Positions 53,416-61,784 of a DNA stretch of 64,000 nt are shown here, piece by piece. The notes beneath the pieces are model-generated. The model saw only the letters and a list, made by a program, of their open reading frames with translations, did no database searches and was not told where the DNA came from. Both the position numbers and the translations under genes were made by a program. This DNA is from an uncultured Cedecea sp. (GTDB taxonomy: Bacteria > Pseudomonadota > Gammaproteobacteria > Enterobacterales > Enterobacteriaceae). The DNA is taken from assembly GCF_947498825.1 (NCBI RefSeq), contig NZ_CANMLV010000014.1, positions 62,001-126,000 on the forward strand. The letters run 5' to 3'. Every line of letters begins with the position of its first letter. Position 1 is the stretch's first letter.

Positions 53416-54024
53416 ATGAACACTTTTACCCTGAGTGATTTAAAACTGGCCAGTCAGCGCATCGCTGCCGCTTGCCAGCAGTCGCAAGAGATGTTGTGCG
53501 AAGCGGACAGTCGTCTGGGCGACGGTGATTTAGGCCTGACTATGGACAAAGGCTGGCGGCAGATTGCCGAGGATTCAGAAACCTGGACGAGTGATATAAG
53601 CCAGGCATTCTTTCAGTGCAGTAAATCGCTGCAAAAAGCCTGTGCGTCCTCCTTCGGTACCTTACAAGCCACTGCGTTTATGGCAATGGCTAAATATTGC
53701 AAAGAAAAACAGCTGAGCGAGATTTCAACCAGTGATATCGCTCCTCTGCTCACGGTCGCCTATCAGAGCATGATGGCCCGGGGCAAAGGGGAATTAGGGC
53801 AAAAATCGGTACTGGATATTATCTATCAGTTATCTGTAGCCCTGGCTCCTGTACTTTCTGCAAATGAATTAAAAACCACCGCAATAGCCAGCGTGAATAA
53901 TACGCTGGATGAATTCCGCCAAAAACCCAATCTATTAGGGCGAGCACGCATGTTCCCTGAAAAATCGATTGGGTTAGACGATCCTGGCATGTTAGCCATT
54001 AAAGTTATTGTTGAAGCTATTTAA
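53416..54024 (+). CDS. Dihydroxyacetone kinase subunit DhaL type
   Basis: 202 residues with the DhaL nucleotide-binding motif SRLGDGDLGLTMDKGW (about residue 32) and the SSFGTL loop (about residue 79). It starts 3 bp after dhaK and is surely coexpressed. Together they phosphorylate a short ketose, probably with ATP. Confidence 0.92.
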   Translation: MNTFTLSDLKLASQRIAAACQQSQEMLCEADSRLGDGDLGLTMDKGWRQIAEDSETWTSDISQAFFQCSKSLQKACASSFGTLQATAFMAMAKYCKEKQLSEISTSDIAPLLTVAYQSMMARGKGELGQKSVLDIIYQLSVALAPVLSANELKTTAIASVNNTLDEFRQKPNLLGRARMFPEKSIGLDDPGMLAIKVIVEAI

Positions 54025-54038
54025 TTAAAGGCCTGATT

Positions 54039-54947
54039 ATGAAAAAACTTTTCGGTGTTACCGTGGCAATGACCACCCCCTTCGATGCAGATGATAATGT
54101 CAATGTCGCAGCCCTGGCTGAATTAACAGAGATGCTGGTCGCTAAAGGCGTTAGCTGTCTGTACCCTTGCGGTACTACAGGTGAAATGCTGCGTTTATCG
54201 GTTGAAGAAAGAAAAACCGTTGCCGAAACCGTGATTAATACCGCTAAAGGTCGCTTACCAGTCTTTATTCATGTCGGTGCCATGACATTAAAAGATACCA
54301 TTGCTTTAGCGCAACATGCAGCCAGTGCGGGTGCTGATGGTATTGGTGTAGTGACACCGCAATTCTTCTCTGCTAATGACCGTGAATTAGAGAACTACTT
54401 TGTCACTGTCGCCAATAGTGTGCCGGCTGATTTCCCGGTTTATTTGTACAATATTCCACAATGTGCCGCGAATAATATCAAACCAGAACTGGCTGCTCGC
54501 ATTCAGCAACAATGCAAAAATGTCATTGGTATTAAATACAGTTTCGCTGATAACAATACGACCCTGAGTTATGTGGCCGTTGCTGATAACTTCTCAGTAT
54601 TACATGGCTACGACAAACTCTTTTTAGGCCTGCTTGATGCTGGCTGTGACGGTACCGTGTCAGGCTGTGCCTGCGTGTTCCCGGAACCTTTCGTGAATAT
54701 GTACAACGCCTATACCAGCAATGACCTGAAAGCTGCGAAGCACTGGCAGACCCTGTGCGTCAAATTCAGCGATGCTTTAAAATCAGGATCTAACATGGCG
54801 ATTTTCAAAGCGGCACTGAAAATGCGTGGCCTGGCTGAAAGCCATATGCGTTTACCGCAGCTGGATCTGTTACCAGAAGAGTACGCAGAGCTGGAAGCGT
54901 CACTGAAGCAACTGTGTGAGAGCACCAGTATTAGCTTTAGCGCGTAA
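54039..54947 (+). CDS. DapA-superfamily aldolase/lyase, cluster A
   Basis: 302 residues, TIM-barrel of the dihydrodipicolinate synthase / N-acetylneuraminate lyase superfamily. The phosphate/carboxylate site GTTGE (residues about 44-48), the Tyr in YLYNIPQ (about residue 135) and the Schiff-base Lys in VIGIKYSFADN (about residue 163) are all there. Such enzymes split 2-keto-3-deoxy sugar acids or sialic acid. Together with DhaK-DhaL, cleavage to pyruvate and a short ketose or aldehyde is plausible. Confidence 0.9.
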   Translation: MKKLFGVTVAMTTPFDADDNVNVAALAELTEMLVAKGVSCLYPCGTTGEMLRLSVEERKTVAETVINTAKGRLPVFIHVGAMTLKDTIALAQHAASAGADGIGVVTPQFFSANDRELENYFVTVANSVPADFPVYLYNIPQCAANNIKPELAARIQQQCKNVIGIKYSFADNNTTLSYVAVADNFSVLHGYDKLFLGLLDAGCDGTVSGCACVFPEPFVNMYNAYTSNDLKAAKHWQTLCVKFSDALKSGSNMAIFKAALKMRGLAESHMRLPQLDLLPEEYAELEASLKQLCESTSISFSA

Positions 54948-55336
54948 TCTACGACGAGCAGTATCACCTCAAATCCGATGCCCGGTAAGTTCAACTTATC
55001 GGGCATTTCTGCATGATGACAAACCCCACTTTTTTGCTGCTCTGGAGAATGTGGCAGACAGCATCAGAGGACGGTATCTCTCAGCCACACCATCATTCCA
55101 CTGAGTACCGGTAAAGAATTATGTATGGTGGATTTAAACCGCCTTGTTCAAGCCTTTCTGTTTTACTTTCTGGTTATTCTATTCTCTTGAATTACCAGAA
55201 CACTTATAATTATCCGTATCAATAGCTGCTTATTATGCCGTATTCATTTATATCGGACTCTATCAATCAATATAATTATAGATGTTAGTGATTTTATGAT
55301 TTATAAAATTAATTTACTGAGTATCAGAAAGAATGA
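54948..55336. other. Gap after cluster A
   Basis: It opens with a stem-loop at 54978-55006 and then contains AT-rich sequence. Codons 55020-55095 in the plus direction read FFAALENVADSIRGRYLSAT, which may be a fragment of an unknown gene, or chance. Otherwise empty. Confidence 0.35.
54978..55006 (+). terminator. Terminator of cluster A
   Basis: ATGCCCGGTAAG pairs with CTTATCGGGCAT (12 bp, one G-T pair, five-base loop) followed by TTCTGC. It comes 30 bp after the aldolase stop. Confidence 0.7.
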
Positions 55337-56263
55337 CTAATGGCTGATTTGCGCCATATCATCTTCAGTCAAACCGGTCATTTTCATAACGGCGTTGCGA
55401 TCAATGCCATTTTGCATCATGGCCCGGGCAATTTTAAGAGTAGCTTCACGCTCGCCCTTCTCCATGCCTTTCTCCATGCCCTTCTGTTCAAGCTGTTCTG
55501 CGATAGTCATAAGTTGATCCTTATGTTGTGGTACCCGTTGGGCCAGCTCACGTACAAAGGCCTCTCCATCCAGGGTTTCTCCTACCTGTATAAGATAGTT
55601 TATCAGTGAAGCCAGTTGCTGTCCTGTCATGTTTTCTGTCAGCAATAGGGTGCTCAGATTGTCCAGCAGCCCTGACAGATCCCTGTGATGAATATGTTTC
55701 TGTAACAGCGTGAGGGTCGCTATGCGCCGGTGCCTCATAATATCTTCGTCAGGTATCACCGTAACATCGACCAGTGGAAAATTACCGTTATATAGCTTTT
55801 CGGCTAACCCGGGATCGCTAAACTCGTCCAGCCAGCGGGTTGAATATGGGTAGGGACTGCGTCTTCCTGTATAGAACAATACGGGTATCACCAGCGGTAA
55901 CTTTTTATGTCCTGCATCCAAGTGGCGTTGCATGGCAGCAACAGCATAACGAAGAAGCCTGAACGCCATATGTTTGTCCGGGGTCGACTGGTGTTCGATG
56001 AGTACGTGAATATAACCATCATCACCGGTTGTGGTGCTCAGACTATAGAGCACGTCGCTAAAGTATGGGCGTAGACTATCTTCGACAAAGCTTCCTGACT
56101 CCAGCTTGAGGGTACTGAAGTCACAGGCAACCTGTAATTCTGCTGGCAGATGTAATTGCATAAAATCCCGTGCAGTTTCTGGATGTGTCAGAAACTGTTT
56201 AAATATCAGGTCATGTGGGGTCGGAGTACCCTTTGTTCTTCCCTTTGCTTTCCTTGCTGTCAT
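55337..56263 (-). CDS. Rpn/YhgA-like PD-(D/E)XK nuclease
   Basis: 308 residues from the ATG at 56263, chosen for GGAG nine bases upstream; an ATG at 56275 has none. The N-terminus has HDLIFKQFLTHPETARDFM (about residues 17-35), then the core site: Asp70 in YFSDVLYSL and Glu90-x-Gln92 in VLIEHQSTPDKHMAFRLLRY. The C-terminus has the repeated QKGMEKGMEKG linker and a final short bundle. Relatives (E. coli RpnA-D) cut DNA and promote recA-independent recombination; some are toxic. Alone between the two clusters. Confidence 0.9.
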   Translation of the reverse strand: MTARKAKGRTKGTPTPHDLIFKQFLTHPETARDFMQLHLPAELQVACDFSTLKLESGSFVEDSLRPYFSDVLYSLSTTTGDDGYIHVLIEHQSTPDKHMAFRLLRYAVAAMQRHLDAGHKKLPLVIPVLFYTGRRSPYPYSTRWLDEFSDPGLAEKLYNGNFPLVDVTVIPDEDIMRHRRIATLTLLQKHIHHRDLSGLLDNLSTLLLTENMTGQQLASLINYLIQVGETLDGEAFVRELAQRVPQHKDQLMTIAEQLEQKGMEKGMEKGEREATLKIARAMMQNGIDRNAVMKMTGLTEDDMAQISH

Positions 56264-56700
<437 letters not shown>

Positions 56701-56739
56701 GACAAAAAATCTCCTGCTAACTTAATTAGCAGGAGATTT
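56701..56739 (-). terminator. Strong terminator of cluster B
   Basis: A perfect 14-bp stem, AAATCTCCTGCTAA with TTAGCAGGAGATTT, five-base loop. Read on the minus strand the stem is followed by a run of T (ATTTTTTGTC), the usual intrinsic terminator. It comes 20 bp after the last transporter gene. Confidence 0.9.
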
Positions 56740-56758
56740 AACGATGATACTGAAAATA

Positions 56759-58267
56759 TTATTTACTCTTCAGTTTTTTCCATAACTGCTTCACTGCCGG
56801 ACCAATAATGGGTAATAGCAAGGTCAGTAAAGCAATGCCTAAAAAGGTCGCTGTCACAGGGCGGGTGTAGAGTATGGATAAATCTCCCTGAGACATCGTT
56901 AATGCTCGGCGTAAATTAGATTCCGCCATAGGACCGAGAATAATACCAATAACAATCGGTGACATAGAGAAATCAAGTTTTATCAATATATAGGCGAGTA
57001 TTCCGGCACCAATCATAATAAATACATCGGTCATGTCATGATTGACTGAATAAGCCCCCACGCAACACAGCAGTAAAATGATCGGAACCAAGATACGTCT
57101 TGGTACATCCATGACTTTGACAAAGACTCTCATACAGAGGAAACCTAAAATTCCCAGTAATATATTGGCAACCATCAGACCGATAAAAATGCTATTTACT
57201 TCAACAGGATTATTGGTAAACAGCTGTGGCCCGAGAGCCAGTCCCTGTACCATAAAGGCTCCCATAATGATTGCCGTGGCACCATCCCCAGGTATGCCCA
57301 ATGTCATAAGCGGCACCATACATCCGCCAGTCACTGAATTAGCCCCAGCCTCAGGCGCAGCCACACCTTCGGGTGAACCTTTCCCAAACTCTTCCGGATG
57401 TTTAGACCAACGTTTCGCTTCGTTATAAGCAATAAACGAGGAGATATCCCCACCAATGCCTGGAATGGTGCCAATACCCGTTCCTATTGCTGATGATCGT
57501 AAGAAAGTAGGTAATACGCGTTTAAAATCAGCCTTAGTGGGTAATATACGGTCAATATTTGCCTTAATTTTATTTAATGTTTTCTGACTGCGCTCACGAT
57601 AGTCTTCTTCAAAGCTAATCAGTCCTTGCGAGAAAGCAAACAGCCCTACCAGGATGGGAATAAATGATATTCCCCCCATTAAATAAACGGAATCAAATGT
57701 AAAGCGCATACCCGATGTCATAGGGTCCAGACCAACGGTTGCTATAGCCAAACCAATAGCACCGCCCATCAGTCCTTTTATTATTGAATGGGATGATACG
57801 CTGGTAATAATACTGATACCAAAGACCGCCAGGGCAAAATACTCGGCGGCAGAAAATCCAGTAGCGACTTTAGCCAGTTGTGGGGCAATAAAAATCAGCG
57901 CAATGGTACTGAAAACTCCGCCAAACATAGAGCCCATTGTCGACAGTCCAAGCGCTCTTCCTGCCTGGCCCTTTTTCGCCATCGGGTAGCCATCAAGTAC
58001 CGTTGCCGCTGATGCAGGAGTACCTGGCGTACTGATGAGTATCGCTGTAATCGACCCACCGTATACAGCGCCACAATATACTGCAAGCAATAACAGGATC
58101 CCTGTCATTCCCTGAAATGAATATGTCAGTGGCAGCAACAATGCAATACCCATATTGACCGTTAAGCCAGGCAAAGCACCAATTATAATGCCACCAAATA
58201 CCCCTAAAAATATTATCGTTATTGTTTCCGGGCTAAAAACAATAAGAAAAGCGTCTAAAGTTTCCAT
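56759..58267 (-). CDS. Tripartite tricarboxylate transporter large subunit (TctA family), cluster B
   Basis: 502 residues, twelve helices, TctA family. Conserved GGIIIGALPGLTVNMGIALL (about residue 24), STPGTPASAATVLDGYPM (about residue 79) and IGTGIGTIPGIGGDISSFIA (about residue 259) appear. It is only distantly similar to the cluster A TctA, so the two transporters did not arise by recent duplication here. Last gene of cluster B. Confidence 0.94.
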   Translation of the reverse strand: METLDAFLIVFSPETITIIFLGVFGGIIIGALPGLTVNMGIALLLPLTYSFQGMTGILLLLAVYCGAVYGGSITAILISTPGTPASAATVLDGYPMAKKGQAGRALGLSTMGSMFGGVFSTIALIFIAPQLAKVATGFSAAEYFALAVFGISIITSVSSHSIIKGLMGGAIGLAIATVGLDPMTSGMRFTFDSVYLMGGISFIPILVGLFAFSQGLISFEEDYRERSQKTLNKIKANIDRILPTKADFKRVLPTFLRSSAIGTGIGTIPGIGGDISSFIAYNEAKRWSKHPEEFGKGSPEGVAAPEAGANSVTGGCMVPLMTLGIPGDGATAIIMGAFMVQGLALGPQLFTNNPVEVNSIFIGLMVANILLGILGFLCMRVFVKVMDVPRRILVPIILLLCCVGAYSVNHDMTDVFIMIGAGILAYILIKLDFSMSPIVIGIILGPMAESNLRRALTMSQGDLSILYTRPVTATFLGIALLTLLLPIIGPAVKQLWKKLKSK

Positions 58268-58287
58268 CGTACGTCTCCTTTGTTGCT

Positions 58288-58749
58288 TTAGTCCAGAAAA
58301 ATTGAAACAGGTAATGATGAGTTAAAAACGATATCAAAAAATACATATACCGAGCTGACAATACCAACGGATGCCAGCACCAGAATTTTAATTTTCCGCT
58401 CATTCATTATCCACATAACAATGGGAATAAAAATAAGCGATGAAATAATAAAACCAAGATAATAAAGACCTATCGCATATACAACAACTAGTCCACTCAG
58501 AAAATAAGAACGTGTCACTGCAGTTGAGGATAAGTCAACGTTTTGCACAGCATGCTTCATTTTATCTACAATCGAATTAAGACATTGTAGTACGCCTAAA
58601 AATATAAATAACAGCGCCACCCCAAATGGCCAAAAACGTTCACCAGGAACACCATACTCATCGAACATACTCATATTACGCGAGAGATAAATAATAAGCA
58701 GGCCGAATGTAATTGAAATAACACCAATGATTGTATTGATTTTATTCAT
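58288..58749 (-). CDS. Tripartite tricarboxylate transporter small subunit (TctB family), cluster B
   Basis: 153 residues from the ATG at 58749; a longer frame starts at 58779, but AGGGT stands upstream of the chosen one. Four helices; the family pattern is NTIIGVISITFGLLIIYLSR near the N-terminus and a pair of helices around VVYAIGLYYLGFIISSLIFI. Partner of TctA. Confidence 0.88.
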   Translation of the reverse strand: MNKINTIIGVISITFGLLIIYLSRNMSMFDEYGVPGERFWPFGVALLFIFLGVLQCLNSIVDKMKHAVQNVDLSSTAVTRSYFLSGLVVVYAIGLYYLGFIISSLIFIPIVMWIMNERKIKILVLASVGIVSSVYVFFDIVFNSSLPVSIFLD

Positions 58750-58785
58750 TTTTATACCCTGAGCCTTCCATGGCCTCATGATTAT

Positions 58786-59763
58786 TTATTTCTTCAATGT
58801 TTCAGCAATTAATTCTGCATACATATCGTGATCTTCTTTCATCATATTATATGCATCTTCACCCACAATGACCGTTGGCATAATACCTTGTTTCTTTAAC
58901 GCTTCCTGATATTCAGGCTTTTCAACTACGACAGTAAAGGCATCAACCAGTTCTTTTTTCACATTTTCAGGTACGCCAGCAGTGGTTGCCAGAACCGCCC
59001 AGGCACGCATTTTTACGTTAGTATCTAAATTTAACGCTTCTTTAAAAGTCGGAACCGACGGGAATAATGGGAAAGGTTGTTCATCCATTACGCCTAAAAT
59101 ACGCAGAATTCCGGCGTCAGCCTGAGCCTTTACTGAACCTGGAGTCGTCAGTGTGGCATCAATATGATTACCTACCAGGGAAGCAATAGAAGGCCCGGTG
59201 CCTTCATTAAATGGAATATGGTTAAATTTTGTGCCGGTCAAACGCTCAATATTAACACCTGCCAGGTGAAAAATAGCGCCCATCCCCGAGTTACCGACTT
59301 TCAGCTTACCCGGACTGGCTTTTGCCGCATCAATAAATTCTTGCAGCGTCTTATAAGGTGAGTCCGCATTTACCACCAGAACCACTGGGTCAGCAATGGT
59401 TGTGGCAATAGGGGTAAAATCTTTATAGGTCACGGGAGATTTACCCTGATGAGGGAACATCGCCAGTTCAACGGTCGTCATGACTAATTTAGAACCATCC
59501 GGCTTAGCTTTTGCGACTTCAATTAATCCCGTCAGGCCATTACCGGCAGGTTTATTCACCGGAACAAAGATACGACCCTCCGGCATCATATCTTTGCCAT
59601 ACTCAAGCACCGTTCTGGTTGAAGTATCAGTACCGCCGCCTGGATTTTTGGGAATAACAACATCGATATTCTTTTTCGGGTAGGTTAATTTCTCAGCGAC
59701 AGCGGTAAAACTCATGCCCAAGGTTGCAGTGATGGCTAAGGCTACCAGTAGATTTTTTTTCAT
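58786..59763 (-). CDS. Tripartite tricarboxylate transporter binding protein (TctC family), cluster B
   Basis: 325 residues from the ATG at 59763 (AAAGG four bases upstream); a GTG at 59778 is in frame but overlaps the ribosome site. Signal peptide MKKNLLVALAITATLGMSFTAVAEK. The mature start LTYPKKNIDVVIPKNPGGGT and the TSTRTVLEYGKD segment are TctC. The order TctC-TctB-TctA agrees with cluster A. Confidence 0.94.
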   Translation of the reverse strand: MKKNLLVALAITATLGMSFTAVAEKLTYPKKNIDVVIPKNPGGGTDTSTRTVLEYGKDMMPEGRIFVPVNKPAGNGLTGLIEVAKAKPDGSKLVMTTVELAMFPHQGKSPVTYKDFTPIATTIADPVVLVVNADSPYKTLQEFIDAAKASPGKLKVGNSGMGAIFHLAGVNIERLTGTKFNHIPFNEGTGPSIASLVGNHIDATLTTPGSVKAQADAGILRILGVMDEQPFPLFPSVPTFKEALNLDTNVKMRAWAVLATTAGVPENVKKELVDAFTVVVEKPEYQEALKKQGIMPTVIVGEDAYNMMKEDHDMYAELIAETLKK

Positions 59764-59781
59764 CAGACCTTTCTCCACAAA

Positions 59782-60834
59782 TTATTTATTAACCGATAAT
59801 TGCTGATAAACAATATTTTTTCTATTCCATGTGTAAGTAATATGTAGGGTTCCCTGTTCAGCAATTATGGCCGGATACGAAAATTCGCCTTCACCATCCA
59901 ATAAATCCAATGGTTCAGACCAGGTATTACCATTGTCAGATGACGTACTGACGGATATTGGATAACGCCGGCTCCAGTTACCTGAGACCGGATTATAAAC
60001 AAGTACCAACAGTCCATCTGCTAAGATAATAATATCAATACCACTGTTATTATTAGGTAATGCTGTTTGATACGCCGGACACCAGCTACGACCATAATCT
60101 TCAGAGTCGCTACGATAAATATAGTTGCGACTGCTGCGCATCATCGCATGCACATGTCCGGGTTTTGACTCCCACAATGTTGGCTGTATTACTCCGTCCC
60201 ACTGAAATACCGTATTGAGACAGGTTTCCCACAGCGCATCATTTTTTAACCCCTGCCAAACATCCTGATTACTGTTTGCTTCCTGACGATGTACCAGAGG
60301 GATATCAACACGCTGCCAGTGTTCCCCACGATCGCTTGAAATATCGACAAAAGCGTCCCAGTATTGATTATCCTCAACCGATCCCGGAGCCAGCCATTCA
60401 CCGTTACTCATCACCAGCACTTTATTTTTTACCGGGCCACGAGGCGTATTGTCGCCAGCCACCAGAGGAGAAGATTCGCTCCAATTTTTTCCGCCATCGG
60501 TTGAGGTAACATACCAGGTTGTCCACTGATGAACATCCGGCCCTGCCTTATAAAACAACCAAATTTTTCCGGTTACATTATCCACATGTAATACAGGATT
60601 CCAGTGCGCAACATCTTGTTTTTCAACAATTGTCCGTATATTTTGCCAGTGGTTTTCTTCCCTCTCTGCCAGCCAGATAGCGGTATTACCGCTGCCTTCT
60701 TTATCACCGGCAAAAAAAGCCACTAACAGCCGCTCTGTTCCAGGCACCTTAACAACTGTTGATGCATGGCAGTTATGGAAAAGAGTATGGTCTTCAGCCA
60801 GAATAAATTGCATTTTGTCGGCGATAAAAGGCAT
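59782..60834 (-). CDS. BNR/Asp-box beta-propeller protein, no signal peptide
   Basis: 350 residues. Four Asp boxes: STDGGKNW (111-118), SSDRGEHW (166-173), SEDYGRSW (244-251) and SSDNGNTW (298-305). The N-terminal FHNCHASTVVKVPGTERLLV and FFAGDKEGSGNTAIWL correspond to the BNR_2-type fold. Sialidases of this fold have an FRIP region and an Arg triad, which I cannot confirm; related propellers are polysaccharide lyases or other glycan enzymes. It has no signal peptide, so it would act on a sugar already imported by the TTT transporter in the same operon. Adjacent DapA-like gene agrees with sugar-acid cleavage. Confidence 0.8.
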   Translation of the reverse strand: MPFIADKMQFILAEDHTLFHNCHASTVVKVPGTERLLVAFFAGDKEGSGNTAIWLAEREENHWQNIRTIVEKQDVAHWNPVLHVDNVTGKIWLFYKAGPDVHQWTTWYVTSTDGGKNWSESSPLVAGDNTPRGPVKNKVLVMSNGEWLAPGSVEDNQYWDAFVDISSDRGEHWQRVDIPLVHRQEANSNQDVWQGLKNDALWETCLNTVFQWDGVIQPTLWESKPGHVHAMMRSSRNYIYRSDSEDYGRSWCPAYQTALPNNNSGIDIIILADGLLVLVYNPVSGNWSRRYPISVSTSSDNGNTWSEPLDLLDGEGEFSYPAIIAEQGTLHITYTWNRKNIVYQQLSVNK

Positions 60835-60854
60835 TGCGAGATCCTTAACGATTA

Positions 60855-61784
60855 TCAGGATAAAGAGAGCGTTTTTTTCATTTCTTCACCTAATTTGATC
60901 ATACTATCAATCGCCTCAGGGAAAAATGATGCATCAAAATTCTGACTATTACGGGTACGGCTATATATCGAAGTAAAATTACTTATTTTACGCTGATGAT
61001 ATTTCGCACAAACGGGATAATCTAATGTTTCAGCCAGCGCTGAAGTTGACAGATAGTGAGCAAGTTTCTCCGCCTTTTCTCCATCGGTTTTCCAGTTTTC
61101 ATATAACCAAACATATAACTCCGGGTGGAAATTAGCCATTACGCCACTGTATGCGGTGCATCCCGCACGCAGTGATGTTAATAGAGTCTGGCTATTTGCA
61201 TTGGCGATATTTAAACGGCTCCCCTCGGTCAGAGCAAGACGCCGTTCAATTACCGGTAATGAGCAGCAAGTATCTTTAATAAAGGTAAAACGCTGACTGT
61301 CGGCACACCATTTGACTATTTCATCTGATAACAAGCGTTTATACGGATACGGACACTCATAAATACCCAAATCAACACTTGTGGGTAGCGCTGCGGTCAG
61401 CTCCTGTAATGTTGCCAGTGCCTGAGCATCAGAATCTCCCGCCAGAGCCAGACGGTTACTGATCATAATCACGCCGTCAACACCAGTATCCGCTATCGCC
61501 TGTAACTGTATTTTTTGCTGACTTAAACCCGCAGCTGTATGACCAGAAGCGACAACCGGAACACGTCCGTTAACGTGGCGTACGACAAACGTCACCAGTG
61601 TTTGTGTCTCTTCATCGCTCAGATAAAACATTTCGCTGGACTGACAGGCAGCAAATAAACCGTGCACCCCGGAGTCAATATACCAGTCAATCAGACGAGC
61701 TAATGACGACCAGTCAATTTCACCGCGTGAGTCAAACGGCGTTAGCATTACCGGCCAAACGCCGCCATATTTTTGTTGGCTCAT
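60855..61784 (-). CDS. DapA-superfamily lyase/aldolase, cluster B
   Basis: 309 residues. The TIM barrel starts with YGGVWPVMLTPFDSRGEIDW. The usual GTTGE motif reads CQSSE (residues about 47-51). The Tyr lies in YECPYPYKR (about residue 147) and the Schiff-base Lys in FTFIKDTCC (about residue 173). It is only loosely similar to the cluster A protein. The ATG overlaps the isomerase stop by 4 bp. It may cleave a keto-deoxy sugar acid; the altered phosphate/carboxylate loop implies a different substrate. Confidence 0.85.
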   Translation of the reverse strand: MSQQKYGGVWPVMLTPFDSRGEIDWSSLARLIDWYIDSGVHGLFAACQSSEMFYLSDEETQTLVTFVVRHVNGRVPVVASGHTAAGLSQQKIQLQAIADTGVDGVIMISNRLALAGDSDAQALATLQELTAALPTSVDLGIYECPYPYKRLLSDEIVKWCADSQRFTFIKDTCCSLPVIERRLALTEGSRLNIANANSQTLLTSLRAGCTAYSGVMANFHPELYVWLYENWKTDGEKAEKLAHYLSTSALAETLDYPVCAKYHQRKISNFTSIYSRTRNSQNFDASFFPEAIDSMIKLGEEMKKTLSLS

